Shown: positions 20,001 to 30,728, counted from the stretch's first letter. The stretch is DNA of 64,000 nt from Arthrobotrys musiformis (GCA_036971715.1 JAVHJL010000012.1:868001-932000); one strand, 5' to 3'. Notes: generated by a model from the sequence alone, not told the origin. Numbers and translations are program-made.

Positions 20001-21310
20001 ATACAATTACGTCAAAACTGGAACGTTGTTACTGTCGAAATAACTGCGTAAATCTGCCTAAGAGGGGCTTGTCCTTATCTCGCCCACCTTACGGCTACAC
20101 GTTAAATTTTTAATTTTAATGTCCGTTCCCGAACAATGCGTGGCGATCGGTGTGTGTCGTCGTTGGTTAGTTACGCTACAAGTCCGAACAATTATTCATG
20201 AAGTGCGGGTATATGTGCTGATGTTGTATTTTGTGCGTTGGTATCTTAAGCGTCAGCACCATAACAACGCAATTCGAATAACCAATCGCAGCCACCAGCC
20301 TTCTAAGCTTATCGACAAACACAAAGCTCGATAACAAGGCTCGTGTTAATGTATGCTATTTATACTATAATTCCTTTATTGATACTTAAGATTTTTAAGA
20401 CTGCATCGATACATCCCCGACTAAGAGTAAATTCGAACATAACGTAACCCCCCGCGATCATTTTTAACTTGGCATCTCGCTTCCAGCGGTTGTGTGGGTT
20501 TAATTGAGGCGGGGTCGGTCTTCTGACCAAAACCAAATTTGCTTCGGGATGGGATAATCTCTCCTTCAATTGTATTCACCGTTTGAACATAAACCTTCAA
20601 CCGTGCACCGACATAGTCTTTGAGGCTTCGTCTCGCTCTTTAGCGGTGCGAAAAATTACGATAATCATGCCGCCTACATGCACGGCCAGTAGCACTCCTC
20701 GCAAAGTGTGACGGTTCTTATTGGGTTCGTACATTCTAACCACTCTCTGTGGAAACCGCGGCTAAATTTTTAATGTCATTATAGCCCTTTTCCAGACCTT
20801 CAAAACTTCATCATATGGTCGTTGGTCCGATGAAACAATAACTAATCGTGCAAGAAGAAGACGGTGGGGGAGTTCAAACCGGTGTCCACTTCAACCGCAA
20901 ATTATGTTTCTGAATAGAATTTTACCATTTTCTTGGTACCATATCACGGCGAACATTGAGCCGGCTAGTGCCGATGATATCACGGAGGGCATCGTGCCCC
21001 CAAATACCGTCTCCGTGGGCTACTCGTTATAGCTCGGACCGCTATATAGGCTAGTGACCGAATGAGGAAAGTGCGCCTACCCCTTACTTCTTAAAGGTTC
21101 TACGAACGGGTCGTGCATTTCTAGTGAGCGATGATAATCGAACGTGCAGTAGGTGTGGTATTCTTAAACTAGCGGTTGGATGCAAGGGAAGCTTCAGCTG
21201 ATTTTTCGATCGAAGGCTGACGGGCGACGGCAAAGGTCACTGCGTCAGAAACGGTTTGGATTTACGTACGACGTCCGAAGCTTCTAAAACGAGGCCTATA
21301 GCTATGTGAT
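17029..21310. other. Long gene-poor stretch
   Basis: More than 4 kb with only short frames of random composition. The exception is the relic at 17547-17650. A D-arm-like sequence near 18222 is not a tRNA. ATG-initiated frames at 19221, 19837 and 20119 have no motif or promoter and I do not call them. Confidence 0.5.
17547..17650 (-). pseudogene. Relic of the 38408 gene's last exon, copy A
   Basis: In one minus-strand frame this reads SERVEVPGHALDPENAKLKL, which parallels SGHPFDPEKGQEL in the last exon of the gene at 38408-38993. A third copy at 27348-27450 reads SGHPLDPEKCHDA. The DNA core is TTCAGGGTCAAGAG followed by ATGCCCCG (plus strand). No intact gene surrounds it. Confidence 0.45.
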
Positions 21311-21988
21311 TTGAGGTTCGTATATTTGTCACCCAAAGCCTACCGTATCACCAACTCGCTAAATCTAAACCCACAGAAGCTACCGAAACCGTACCCGTAT
21401 CAAGAAGCTTTAATGCCGACCTCGGTGAGCGCTACAAGCAATAAGCGAAAGGCAGTATTTGCCTTAGAAAACTGCCCTCGGCGCCAGAGATCGGACGACG
21501 CAGTGTCTCAGTCCAACGAGCATACTGGTAGTAAGCATATAGAAAATAGGTATCATCACCATTGACTGTTTCCGATCAAAACGTCCGCGTGCTCTGGGTA
21601 CGAGACTAATCAAAACTTTAGCCCTTTAGCGATCACAGACATTAACACGGGTTCAAGCACCAAGGATATGATTCTTCATGCGGCTAACGAATCTACGGGT
21701 GACCACAAACCCGCGCCTGTGCCCGCACCCTGCAACGGGAATTCTGTGATAACCAACAACGATAGTCCCACTTCCGACTCCTCCATGGTTGCCGTTGGGG
21801 ATTATGTTGAAAGATAGCTAGGCCCTCTCGTCCATGAGGCTCCAGCAACCAGCACATTTAGCCGCCAGCTACTAAGCGATTTCTGTCTATTGGCGAGGGA
21901 AGTAGGAGATATCGATTCAATGCTACTTTTAGGCGCTTTATTTGCTAAGAGTAAAGCCGTGGGTCGGCGGGAAAGTACTAAGATTTAG
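21311..21988 (+). pseudogene. Stop-interrupted protein-coding relic
   Basis: One frame keeps protein-like composition for about 226 codons, through a TGA at 21563-21565 and a TAG at 21815-21817, and ends at a TAG at 21986-21988. The first ATG is at about 21413 (MPTSVSATSNKRK). The middle is Ser/Asn/Pro-rich. The end is a helix-forming segment (RQLLSDFCLLAREVG, SMLLLGALFAKS). A random frame of this length would carry about ten stops. The TGA follows CAT and the TAG follows AGA; there is no splice pair that removes either cleanly. I recognise no family. It reads toward the 3' end of the convergent zinc-finger gene at 22105. Confidence 0.45.
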
Positions 21989-22104
21989 CGGGCCTCGTTG
22001 GTGATCTGGGTACGAGGCAATGGCGGGACAGATTAGAACGAAATTTGAGGAGGGATATATCGTGCGCGAGAAACAGCAGGAAGTAGGATAAATTAATTCA
22101 AGAT

Positions 22105-23772
22105 CTAAGTACACAATATTGCATAACTTGCACACGAACCACGGTGGAGCCCCAGTTCTTCATTATTTTTACATACCTTATTACACTTTGCACACACCAG
22201 CATACCGAACCATCTAATGATACGTGGGTTGATCCATCTGCAGCTAATGATATGGGCGAACATCATATCTATAATCTGATCTTCTGTATAAGCATTGGGA
22301 CCAATGTATTTTCCTATCACCGTACGACAGGCCGAACAGAAAAGGTCTCGCCGAAACCCTTCCAAGAATCTTTCGCCCCTCCGGTTTAGTATAAGCTTTT
22401 GAGGTTCAAATCGGTGAGCTGTTCTCCAATGAACATTGACATTGTGCCGTCTTGAGAACTCTTCCAAGCAATCCGGGCATCGGAATTTTGCAAGCTTATT
22501 GTTCGGATTTGCCAATGAAAAACAAGCTTCACAGAGTAGCGTGTAGCACTTGATGATGTACTGCGAAAACCAGGATTCCGCGTGGTCGTGTAGTATGTGT
22601 CCCCGGGATCTCAAATCCTCGACTATTTCTGGCAGAGTGCCCCACGTCTCAAAAGGCTCTTTTAATTCTACCGGACGACTAGCGATATCGATTGCGTTGT
22701 CGGCGTGCCGTTCGTTGGTATAGGTCATATAGAGGCTAATAACCCTGTGAACGTTCTCGCATATGTACTTCTCGTCGGAAATTCGCCAAAAAAGCACAAA
22801 GGCCTGAAGGATAGCTCGGCCATCGGGAACTGCATTCGTATTTCCAGATCCTCCCCTAATTATGTTCCTGACCTTGTCGGAGAGCCCACTGCTCAGGCTC
22901 TGGAGAGACCCTTTCCCGGCCAGCAATCTGTAAAACTTCTCCCGATAATGGGAAGCCAGCTCCCAGCGAATATTCCCCAGTCCGTTAATACCGAAGCAAA
23001 CTCGAGAGTGCCGTTCTCTTGGAACACCGTAGGGCAAATAGGTTAGACAGGTGGCGCATTGTTCCGGCCAGTATCGATAAAAGTCGGGGTGGCCGCGATG
23101 GGACTGCCACCAGTGTTGCCATAGGGAATATTCGGATAGAAACTCTTTCTTGCACATATACATAGCGCATGTGAAGTGTTTTCCCGGACTGAGGAACTGG
23201 ATCCTGTGCATCGATAAAAGAGGGCTTGTTGTATCTGAAGTCCCTCTTAAAGAATTATAATGGGGAGCTGATAATGAGCAGATCGGTGCGCCACCACAGA
23301 GTAGCGGTTCAGCTGATCTACAACACCATTCTAGATATCCTCGCGTCCAGGTTGAAAGATTCTCTAATGTGAAGAACCCTTCGTTATAAGTTTGGATAGC
23401 ATCATCAGCTATCTCGGCCAGGGCGTAGCAATCTTTCCAGGTGAGATTTCTCACCCCCGTGTCTGCTGAATTGACCGAATTCAACAATTCAGTCTCTTCT
23501 GATGGAAATTGCTGTATGATGTATTCGTGAATTTTCTGTCCAATTTGAGTATAAATTTTTTTTTTGTCGTCGTCGAGGAAAGTGCTTATCATAGGATACC
23601 GAAGTGCGCGGATGATCGAGTACCCTGAAAGTGGGTGTTTGAAGTGTGGACGGCTACGACAATCGTCTTTGGATATACTAGATAGTGCTGCTATGGGGTC
23701 TTGCTCTCGAAGTAACATTATCGACGCCGAAATAAAAATGCTGAGGTATTTCTGTCTCAGCGCGCGCTCCAT
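22105..23772 (-). CDS. C2H2-like zinc-finger protein
   Basis: An intact 555-residue frame with ATG at 23772. Residues about 1-190 are helical, with the LAEIAD and LSTWTRGYLEWC elements. The central zinc-binding region reads HFTCAMYMCKKEF, HWWQSHRGHPDF, YWPEQCATCLTYLPYG, then H-x4-C and GINGLG. This matches the order and spacing in the gene at 12659. A second shared element, WGTLPEIVEDLRSRG with SWFSQY and CYTLL, follows at about 385-430. Three more Cys/His units close the protein: FRCPDC with HWRTAH, FCSAC, and LVCAKC with LHRGSC. Role unknown; nucleic-acid or protein binding is inferred from the fingers. This is the intact member of the pair. Confidence 0.75.
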   Translation of the reverse strand: MERALRQKYLSIFISASIMLLREQDPIAALSSISKDDCRSRPHFKHPLSGYSIIRALRYPMISTFLDDDKKKIYTQIGQKIHEYIIQQFPSEETELLNSVNSADTGVRNLTWKDCYALAEIADDAIQTYNEGFFTLENLSTWTRGYLEWCCRSAEPLLCGGAPICSLSAPHYNSLRGTSDTTSPLLSMHRIQFLSPGKHFTCAMYMCKKEFLSEYSLWQHWWQSHRGHPDFYRYWPEQCATCLTYLPYGVPRERHSRVCFGINGLGNIRWELASHYREKFYRLLAGKGSLQSLSSGLSDKVRNIIRGGSGNTNAVPDGRAILQAFVLFWRISDEKYICENVHRVISLYMTYTNERHADNAIDIASRPVELKEPFETWGTLPEIVEDLRSRGHILHDHAESWFSQYIIKCYTLLCEACFSLANPNNKLAKFRCPDCLEEFSRRHNVNVHWRTAHRFEPQKLILNRRGERFLEGFRRDLFCSACRTVIGKYIGPNAYTEDQIIDMMFAHIISCRWINPRIIRWFGMLVCAKCNKVCKNNEELGLHRGSCASYAILCT

Positions 23773-24574
23773 CTTGTAAACTTTGGCGCTGAAGTCACGA
23801 AAAGAATCGAAGCCTCAAGACTATATGGTCTATTCGAGACCATCTTATTAAAAGCTGTGCTCCAGGTGAAATTCGAAAAGTGTTGGGTTGTGTTGGATTA
23901 TGAGCGCACCACAGGACACTCAGCCTGAGCACAAGAAGACCAACCATTTAATTACTGTGTCAGGAAAGGGGGGTAATTGATACGGTATCAATACGGTATT
24001 GTGACGATAATACGTATTACAACGGTATTGAGAGCCAAAAACGCCATATAATTCCGATTACAACGGTGTAATTCAAAAAAACCCTTCTTCTGGCATAGTA
24101 GGTATCAGGTCACGTCACGGTCCCTATAGGCCTAGGCCCTCTGCTCGCATATTTGTGCATAAGAAAGGATGCGTAGTCCCCAGTATGTGCCAAACTAATC
24201 ACATCCACCTAGCTGGTCGTATATTAGTATAGGACCGCAACGATCGCCAATAGGAAATTCATCATAGCGAGAAAAAAGAAGGGGTATGCGTGTTTCTCAG
24301 CCGCTTGAAAATCATTTAGGTAGCGACGAAAAGATGTGATAAGTTCAGCTTGACTCGGTGGGATTCCATGTTTTGTACATTATATTACCTCGTATTTGTC
24401 TCAAACCAGACCCAGAGCGCGCCGGTACCGCATCGCGTCGCCGGCAAGCATACCTGATCTTGATATAAGACAATAGGAAATTACCGCTTAGACTCAAACC
24501 TAATTATTACTTGGTGGGGTGGGGGCATGACGCTCAAAACTTGATATACCGGATACCACTTTCATACGATATTC
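23773..24574. other. Intergenic, nothing recognised
   Basis: No supportable gene. Near 23980-24070 the motif ACGGTAT/ACGGTGT recurs four times with A/T-rich spacers. Confidence 0.35.
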
Positions 24575-24750
24575 TCACTATGCATAATATAAGAGGGCCA
24601 AGCTAAGCCCAAATCACCTGCAGATACTTGCAGGTTGGTATCTCAGGGTACCCAAGCATAGGCATTGTAGGAACGGGATTTCCGTCTCAGTGGTTCGGGC
24701 TTCGAATTCCCCTGGCGAACGCAAATTGGGCGAACGGCCTCAAAAATACG
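24575..24750 (+). repeat. Dispersed repeat R1, copy B
   Basis: Aligns with the minus strand of 11709-11910 through seven shared blocks, including GGTACCCAAGC and GGCTTCGAATTCCCCT. Unlike copy A it is not followed by the kinase-tail relic, so R1 is an independent repeat. Confidence 0.65.
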
Positions 24751-24954
24751 TACGATGGTTCTTCGCCGAACGCTTTGACATACAGATGTAAATCCCAAGC
24801 CTGAGCTAGAACATGTGAAGTTCACCGCATATGTGTTCCACAGCATGTATGCATCAATTAATTTACATAAATCTGTGTCAGGCTACTTATCTCGTAACGT
24901 GTGCATGGGGTTGGGTTGCAAATGAGACCGCTGTTGAGTGGATTAATTACAAAA

Positions 24955-25045
24955 TAGTGGAGACGGCGACATAAGTGACAATGGTGGCTGAGTGACAAGA
25001 GTGACAGTGGTGGCCACGGTGGTCACGGTGACACGGCACATTCGA
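24955..25045. repeat. GTGACAgtGGTGGC-like degenerate satellite
   Basis: Short drifting units of GTGACA and GTGGTGGC or CGGTGGTCACGGTGAC. Open frames across it are low complexity. Confidence 0.4.
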
Positions 25046-25178
25046 GTTTGAGCTACTGCAGCCCCTTGCGCTGCTCCGGTCGACGAACACGATTTTTTTT
25101 CCAGCGGTTAAGAAGTACTGGTACAAAGGCTGCGACTGGTTGTTGAGGATTACAATCTCGCCATTCTTCGGAATTCTC

Positions 25179-25233
25179 ACGAGCCTTGTTATCGAGATGT
25201 GTAAACCCTACTCTTGTGGCTGCCGACGTCGCT
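25179..25233 (+). repeat. Dispersed MCKPxSCGC segment, copy B
   Basis: Matches 11262-11316. The frame (25140-25346) is open and Cys-rich but has no clear start other than this Met, and copy A diverges directly after the shared part. Confidence 0.45.
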
Positions 25234-25388
25234 TGCTTTGCCCCACACCCCATGTTCTGTACCATTGTCGAGAGGATTCGCCCACTAATGAATATGGCAT
25301 TTCCTTCTATGCTTTCAGCCATCAGCCATCGACCATGACTGGCTGAAGAAAAATCGCCGGCGACTTTGCATTATTTCTTTGAAAACAA

Positions 25389-25844
25389 TTACTGATTTGC
25401 GGATAGTAGTACAAAATTCCCATACCAAATAGACTTTCCTGTCAAACCATCATATCTCAGATTATGCTTTAGTATCATGTGTGTCCTCAAATTGCCCTTC
25501 CCTCGGGGCCCACAAAAAATACTGCAGCAGCCGAGATACCGACATGACCATTTCTCCTTTTTTTGGTTCCCATGCATTTCCCTTTTATGTCTGTGAAGAT
25601 TTGAATTTGTAGAAAGACATGCTCCACACTTGGGTGCATCACAGCGCCATGTTATAGATTGTCTGGATGCTGGAGATGATACTTGTCGATGCTTTGCTGT
25701 TTGGGCCTTCTCGGTGGCTGCGCAATTATTTTTTACGACGGAAGGATCTTCATTGTCGGGTTTTGAAATTGCGTGAGTAGGATCTCGGAAGCTCTGTCCT
25801 ATGGGAGGCGCTTTTTTGGGAGCTGATTTTTGGGCGGGGGACAT
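25389..25844 (-). CDS. C2H2 zinc-finger protein, small
   Basis: 151 residues from the ATG at 25844, with a TATA element (TATAAAA, minus strand, 25916-25922) 72 nt upstream. The N-terminal half is basic and disordered. Two C2H2 fingers follow: C-x4-C with HRHKREMH (about residues 70-95), and C-x4-C with RTHMILKH (about 104-130), separated by a short basic linker (GNQKKEKW). Tandem fingers with this linker usually bind DNA, so a transcription-factor-like role is likely. It lacks the helical modules of the larger zinc-finger genes in the window. Confidence 0.7.
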   Translation of the reverse strand: MSPAQKSAPKKAPPIGQSFRDPTHAISKPDNEDPSVVKNNCAATEKAQTAKHRQVSSPASRQSITWRCDAPKCGACLSTNSNLHRHKREMHGNQKKEKWSCRYLGCCSIFCGPRGKGNLRTHMILKHNLRYDGLTGKSIWYGNFVLLSANQ

Positions 25845-25915
25845 GTTGGTATAGCTTTGGAATGGCAATAATATTAATGATTTGTTTTCGGTGATTTTCC
25901 TGAATAAGAATCTCT

Positions 25916-25922
25916 TTTTATA
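25916..25922 (-). promoter_or_regulatory. TATA box of the 25389-25844 gene
   Basis: TATAAAA on the minus strand, 72 nt upstream of the ATG at 25844. Confidence 0.45.
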
Positions 25923-26089
25923 TTGAGTACTGGACCTGAGAATGCTGAGGTGATTTCGGAGTGATATAATATGAGAATAGGGAAAGGAGATGACGGACGC
26001 AAAAATTCTAGATCAATATATGCGCAATATTATCTCAAGATCAGCTGCAGCTTACAGACGCTGGATTCACAGGCCAGGGGTCGGGTCTG

Positions 26090-26190
26090 GGTGGAAAGGC
26101 GGGTCAGGACTATTAAGGGCTGTTAAGGGCTGTTAAGGGCTGTTAAGGGCCAGTTTGTGTTGTACCGAAGCCGTCTTGGCTCGGTCTCCT
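26090..26190. repeat. Promoter-associated repeat, copy A, with TGTTAAGGGC tandem
   Basis: Four tandem units of TGTTAAGGGC (about 26110-26150), then a block with CCGAAGCCG, CTTGGC and CTCC. The same order occurs at 37425-37515. This copy lies 250 bp upstream of a minus-strand start codon (25844), the other 190 bp upstream of 37240. Confidence 0.5.
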
Positions 26191-26329
26191 TACGTTTCAG
26201 GATATGCTGATATCAGCTGCCTAGGCATGTCTTCAGTCAGCCCCTCTCATTGTTCTCGGCGAGCGAGGCACAGATCAGGACGAGCATCGACCCTTCATTA
26301 AACTTATCATATCTTATAGTCTCGTAAAC

Positions 26330-26950
26330 TTGCCTCTTATATTGATACCCAAATTATCAGAGCATTTTGCGGCCGAAAATCAACACGACTTGAGATGCAA
26401 TACTGCTGTACGACGTGTTCAATCTGTGGCCGCCCTCCATTCCCTGAGTGAACAACAGCCTCCCTTCTATGCACCAAGTGAACAACAGGCGCCCTTCCAT
26501 ACACCAAGTGGGGAACAGCAGAGGATGGGAACACTTGCAATTGATGCATTTAAGCAGTGGCACGGGTTTGACTTGGAAACTGATAGCTACAGGTACCAAC
26601 AGGCGTTTGCATCCTTTTCACCCGACGAACAAGAAGTGCGACCGTTCCAGCGGCGTTTCACCCTCAAATGCTGCGATATCGGAATCTGTGGCTGAATGAT
26701 CGAGCAGAGTCCCTTGCGGCTGTTTGACCGGTCTAGAGCGATGGTCTTTATCGAAAATTCAGGTTCTCCAGACCCGGGAACTCTCCTATTCCGCTTCTCG
26801 AACGGATGGCAGATCAAAACCCCAATATCCAAAGAAGAAACTATAGCAGAGCTAAGGGAGTACTTTGACGTGGGCTTCAAACATTCTCAGGCATGGGTGA
26901 ACACCAAGCATGCGTGTCATCACGTAATTAATTGGTGGGAAGAAGATTAG
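26330..26950 (+). CDS. Small unknown protein, probable two exons, 5' end unclear
   Basis: One frame runs 26330-26950 except for a TGA at 26693-26695. A 72-nt in-frame intron at 26636-26707 (donor GTGCGA, branch GCTGAA, acceptor GAGCAG) removes it. The first exon contains a short repeat (SEQQ followed by PPFYAP or APFHTP) and WHGFDLET. The second contains LFRFSNGWQIKTPISKEETI and a terminal VNTKHACHHVINWW. No ATG lies upstream of 26525 in this frame, so the start is either there or in an unseen exon. Without splicing, the second part could start at the ATG at 26696. I recognise no domain. Confidence 0.4.
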
Positions 26951-28120
26951 AGGTGTAAAAATACGGCAAGAATGCGAAGAGGTAGAGGGGGCCGGTTCGC
27001 ATGAGCTGGATGGATGGAAACCCATGTAAATAGATATCTTGCTTGTCGAAATCGTGCCGGATCTCTTTTCAAGGCTAGCCGGTTCCAAATTTATCACCTT
27101 ATCAAATTATTTTACTTCGTTCTGCCTTTATCTTTCGCCGTGCCGCCGATGTATGCAAGCCTTCGTGTGATCATGTTCTCGGACGTGCATTGCATGAATT
27201 AATTTTTACCTACTACTAAGGAGGTGTGCTACACCTTGCCCCTCGGGGAACTGGCTTAATTCTGTCGCTACGTGTCTGAACATTAGAGGGATCATACGGC
27301 CATTTCTCTGAATCGAAATCTTGACACATCCAGGGCGTCGCACTGGTCTAGTGAATATTTGTTAAATTCTTGGCATCATGGCATTTTTCAGGGTCAAGAG
27401 GATGCCCCGATAATCCGATTTTTTTTCATGGGAGAGCTCGAGAGGAGCTGCAATTGAATCGATGCAAGCAAAAATAAACCCGTCTCTTTTTGTTGGAAAT
27501 CCGATGATATTCAACAGATGGCTACTCACATCGCGCGCTGGCACAAATGAAAATAGGGCATGGCTCTTTGAATTCTCTGGTTTCCATAACCTCGCCTGAA
27601 TTCTCGAGGCCTCTCGAGGCTCCCGAGTTTGATAACGCTGAATAAGTATCACAACTGCATGGCTGTGCATGTGCAATCCCAGACACGTAACCGCCGTGAC
27701 CCGCCCATACCAGCCTTTACAGTCCCCACCGACCTCGCCATCCGATTCACAACAACCCAAACATTAAAATGCTGCACGCCACACCTACCCATACGTATAT
27801 GTATGGCACCGCGCATCTATCCTCTGGAATATAGATGCTTCAAATCAGGCATATGGCGCCCATCCCTTATTTGTCGTTAGAAGCCTCATAAACGCAGCTC
27901 CGCAGGTGACGTTAAGAATGATGCTCACTCCAGAAACTTTTGGTGGGCTGACCATGGGATATAGTTCTCACTTGGGCACCTACTTGAGAGTTTATCAGGC
28001 GTCCTTATCATCACAACCCTTATTCCCATCAACGTGCCTGCATTCTTGTCCTTAAACTCCTACAAACTTGAAGCCTCAGACCTCTTCCAACAGCCAACGG
28101 GACAACACAAAACCTACAAC
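26951..28120. other. Intergenic with one gene-tail relic
   Basis: Apart from the relic at 27348-27450, no gene is supported. The minus-strand frame at 27362-27760 lacks an ATG at its 5' end and partly overlaps the relic in another frame. Confidence 0.4.
27348..27450 (-). pseudogene. Relic of the 38408 gene's last exon, copy B
   Basis: The minus strand reads KKIGLSGHPLDPEKCHDAKN to a stop at 27348. In the 38408 gene the matching residues are RKIGISGHPFDPEK, and the DNA upstream still shows CTCGAG followed by ATGA. A run of eight A near 27418 marks a probable frameshift. Confidence 0.5.
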
Positions 28121-28917
28121 ATGGCACTGCCGCCTGCACGAACGAAGCGACGAGCACCAAAGCTGGTATTTAGAAATCAGCAAGGTAAGAAACCGCAACA
28201 CCTACCCCGCACCGCAAACCCCCCCAATTTCAATAGGGACACATCGTCACACCTCAAACTCTCCACGAGCCCCGACCGAGACTGCCCATTCACCCTCCGA
28301 TCCAACGACATGGCGTTAAGCTCTGACGCATATCAACACTTCTGGGAGGACGAAATCTCACCCGACAAGCTCAAGGATTTTACGGCGGCTTACGCTAGGT
28401 TCCCCAAAAGCGCTGGAAGCCGACAGCGACCAGATGTTTTGTCTCTACGTGAAGCAAAAATCCTACTTTTTGGGGACGGTGCGGATCCCGGCTTCGTCGG
28501 CCCCGCAATGGACCGAATAAGGGTATGCGGTATAGTTCCCTTCTGTAACTTAGAGGTGTGCGCTGACGGCTTCAGCTCGCAGTAAGGAAGATCGTGGATT
28601 CTTTCATCGTATTTCACTACGGTCTGAGCTTCGAAAACCTGCCACCAGATAAGCACGGGGAGCTCAAATTTCGGAAAATGAGTCTAGAGCTCGCTCTGCG
28701 GGTATCAATGGCAATCTACGATATTCCCGATTACAAAGATAGTATCCCAAATGATATAAATCCGTATCATCTTGCCGGTTGGTTCTGGGACGCCCGGATT
28801 ACTACTTTGGTTAGCAGTTCAAGTTCGGGATCCAGTCAGCCAACTCAGCCGGGGAATTCAAGTTCAAAATCTAGTCAGCCAGTTCTGCCAGGGGTATATA
28901 GCTTCTTTCAAGGTTGA
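28121..28917 (+). CDS. Unknown protein, two exons
   Basis: The ATG at 28121 opens exon 1 to 28522. The intron at 28523-28575 (53 nt) has donor GTATGC, branch GCTGAC and acceptor TTCAG, and joins in phase to exon 2 (28576-28917). About 247 residues result. The N-terminus is basic and Pro-rich. The middle has FWEDEISPDKLKDF and REAKILLFGDG. Exon 2 contains VDSFIVFHYGLSFENLPPD and WFWDARI. The end is a Ser/Gln-rich repeat (SSQPTQPG, SSQPVLPG). A GTAAGA at 28185 with a CAATAG acceptor at 28236 would shift the frame and is rejected. Family unknown. Confidence 0.5.
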
Positions 28918-29501
28918 TACAACGTCAGAGTCGCCCAGAGTAAAAGCTGTTGTGCTGATAGCAAATTTTTTGGTTGTCCATAAAATAGATATTGGAATGA
29001 AATTATCTTAGTTCTTTGAAAGCATCAAGTGCCTCAACCTGACGGGAATTTGGCCGATCTCTACTAGAGAAACAGCCACCGATAGTAGTTATGCAATCCT
29101 GGATTGGAATTAGGGTTAAAAAGAGGCATCGTAGACGGATAGGCGCTGACCTGACTCTCCCCTAGGAGATCATAGAAACATAACTCCGGCCCAATATGAC
29201 GCAAGTGGGGAGGAGCAGGGTAATGCAGCCTGGGGTTGGGACATGTCGACGGGTAACCTCATGAGGGAAACGAGCCGTGTAGTGGGCAAACAGTGTAGTT
29301 ACGGCGCCCGGACCAGGCTCATGGGTTATCGTGGGAGGATTGAAGTTTCTTTTTGCATGATAGTTTGAAAAGGAGGCACTGGAGCGGCTGCGAACCCCAC
29401 AGCCTCCTGAAAATTGCCCACCCCATTTTTGGATTCCAACCGCGATCCCGTATTCATGTAATATAATACCCGATGGAATGAGTAGCAAAAAGAAAAACGT
29501 A
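28918..29501. other. Intergenic, nothing recognised
   Basis: No supportable gene before the TATA box at 29502. Confidence 0.4.
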
Positions 29502-29508
29502 TATATAA
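29502..29508 (+). promoter_or_regulatory. TATA box of the 29592 gene
   Basis: TATATAA, 90 nt upstream of the ATG at 29592. It lies downstream of an earlier in-frame ATG at 29478, which argues against that start. Confidence 0.5.
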
Positions 29509-29591
29509 GTCCTCCATGTCTCTATGCCACCGGATCGCCTCCTCGCATACAACTATCTTCGACAGCGTCTCGACTTTTCCAAACCCCAACA

Positions 29592-30728
29592 ATGTCAAAA
29601 CCCCGGCAGCAATCCATTGAGAACAATATGTTCTCCGAAGAAAATTTGCGATCCCCCGGAACTAAGCACAATGAATATCTCGCGCTATCGAATGGCTTGA
29701 ATAAAGCGCTCCGCGATACAAAAGAGTGCCATGGGAAACCTCTAATTCAAACAAAGGTCGTGGTTTATGAGAATTTACAGCACATGCATGTCGATTCGAG
29801 GCATTGGAACGAGTTTGATGGGATTGAGCTACAGGATATTAAGCAAAATAGGGATTTAGGTAGGATCAGAGGAGGCCGCTGTATCGATCTTACTAATTCA
29901 AAGCTGTCTAGAAAAATACCGAAGCTTCACGGCAAGCACATCCTTCATAAAGTCAATCAGGGAGAGTCGCCATTGCCAGCCAGCGAATCACGTTCTCAAG
30001 GTTCTTAAGAAGCTGCCAATCCTACATGTCGACGTGAAACGGGAAGAGGAAGAGCATGCAATTATGGAATTTTGCAATGGCCTGAAAGTTCTTGCTGCAT
30101 TGCAGCTCTTAAGCTTTTCGGGGCTCCAAGCGCGAACGAAAGGTCAAAAACGAAAATGGGACTTTGTCTCACAGATGCTCCGACTTCTTCCCCCTCTCAG
30201 GATGCTCGAGATGAACGTCTCCTTGCATGATGTAACCGACCTCGATAATCTATGCGGTATCTTGGTAACTGATACCCGCCGCGAGCGCTATAGAACCGTC
30301 TGCTCACTTGCTAACCCATATTATAGAACCGCTACCTTTTGAGCGACCGAGCTCCCAAAGTCCTGCTAGTGAAAAGTCAAGTCCCAAACTATAATACAGA
30401 TCTCATGCGCGAAGATATCGATTCGATACTCTCACGGATAAATCCCACCAAAGACAAGAAATACGCCTCCGATCTGGTCTCTCGGTGCTCCGATCCCATA
30501 TGGCGTCGATTAGGAGAGTCCTCGGGAATGATCCAACTCGGGAACATCGCACCAGAATTGAAAGAACGTGGTACACTGTTTCAAGCTAATGTTTGGACAG
30601 CAGATAAAATACGGATTACGCATCACAAGCTGCATACAAACGAACCCACTGCGTATGAGCTGGAGCACCAGGTGCATGAAACCTTGGACAGGGAGGGTAG
30701 GCCGAATGCCATTACGCCGGATTGCTAA
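29592..30728 (+). CDS. Leucine-rich unknown protein, three exons
   Basis: Exons 29592-29859, 29912-30264 and 30327-30728 give 340 residues. Intron 1 (52 nt) has a canonical TACTAAT branch and a CTAG acceptor. Intron 2 (62 nt) has donor GTAACT, branch GCTAAC and acceptor TTATAG. Both restore the frame exactly. The spliced middle reads VLKVLKKLPILHVDVKR, LAALQLLSFSGL, MLRLLPPLRMLEMNV, which resembles the irregular leucine-rich repeats of fungal F-box/LRR proteins. No F-box is visible at the N-terminus. A further 40-nt intron near 30695 could extend the C-terminus toward 30945, but 40 nt is short for a fungal intron and I leave it out. Confidence 0.6.

Noticed and set aside
19221..20334. ATG-initiated frames in the 17-21 kb gap
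   Set aside because: Each is short, without motif, splice support or TATA box, and composition is not different from chance.
28185..28236. GTAAGA to CAATAG intron in the 28121 gene
   Set aside because: It would shift the frame into an early stop, while the unspliced frame continues into a well-supported second exon.
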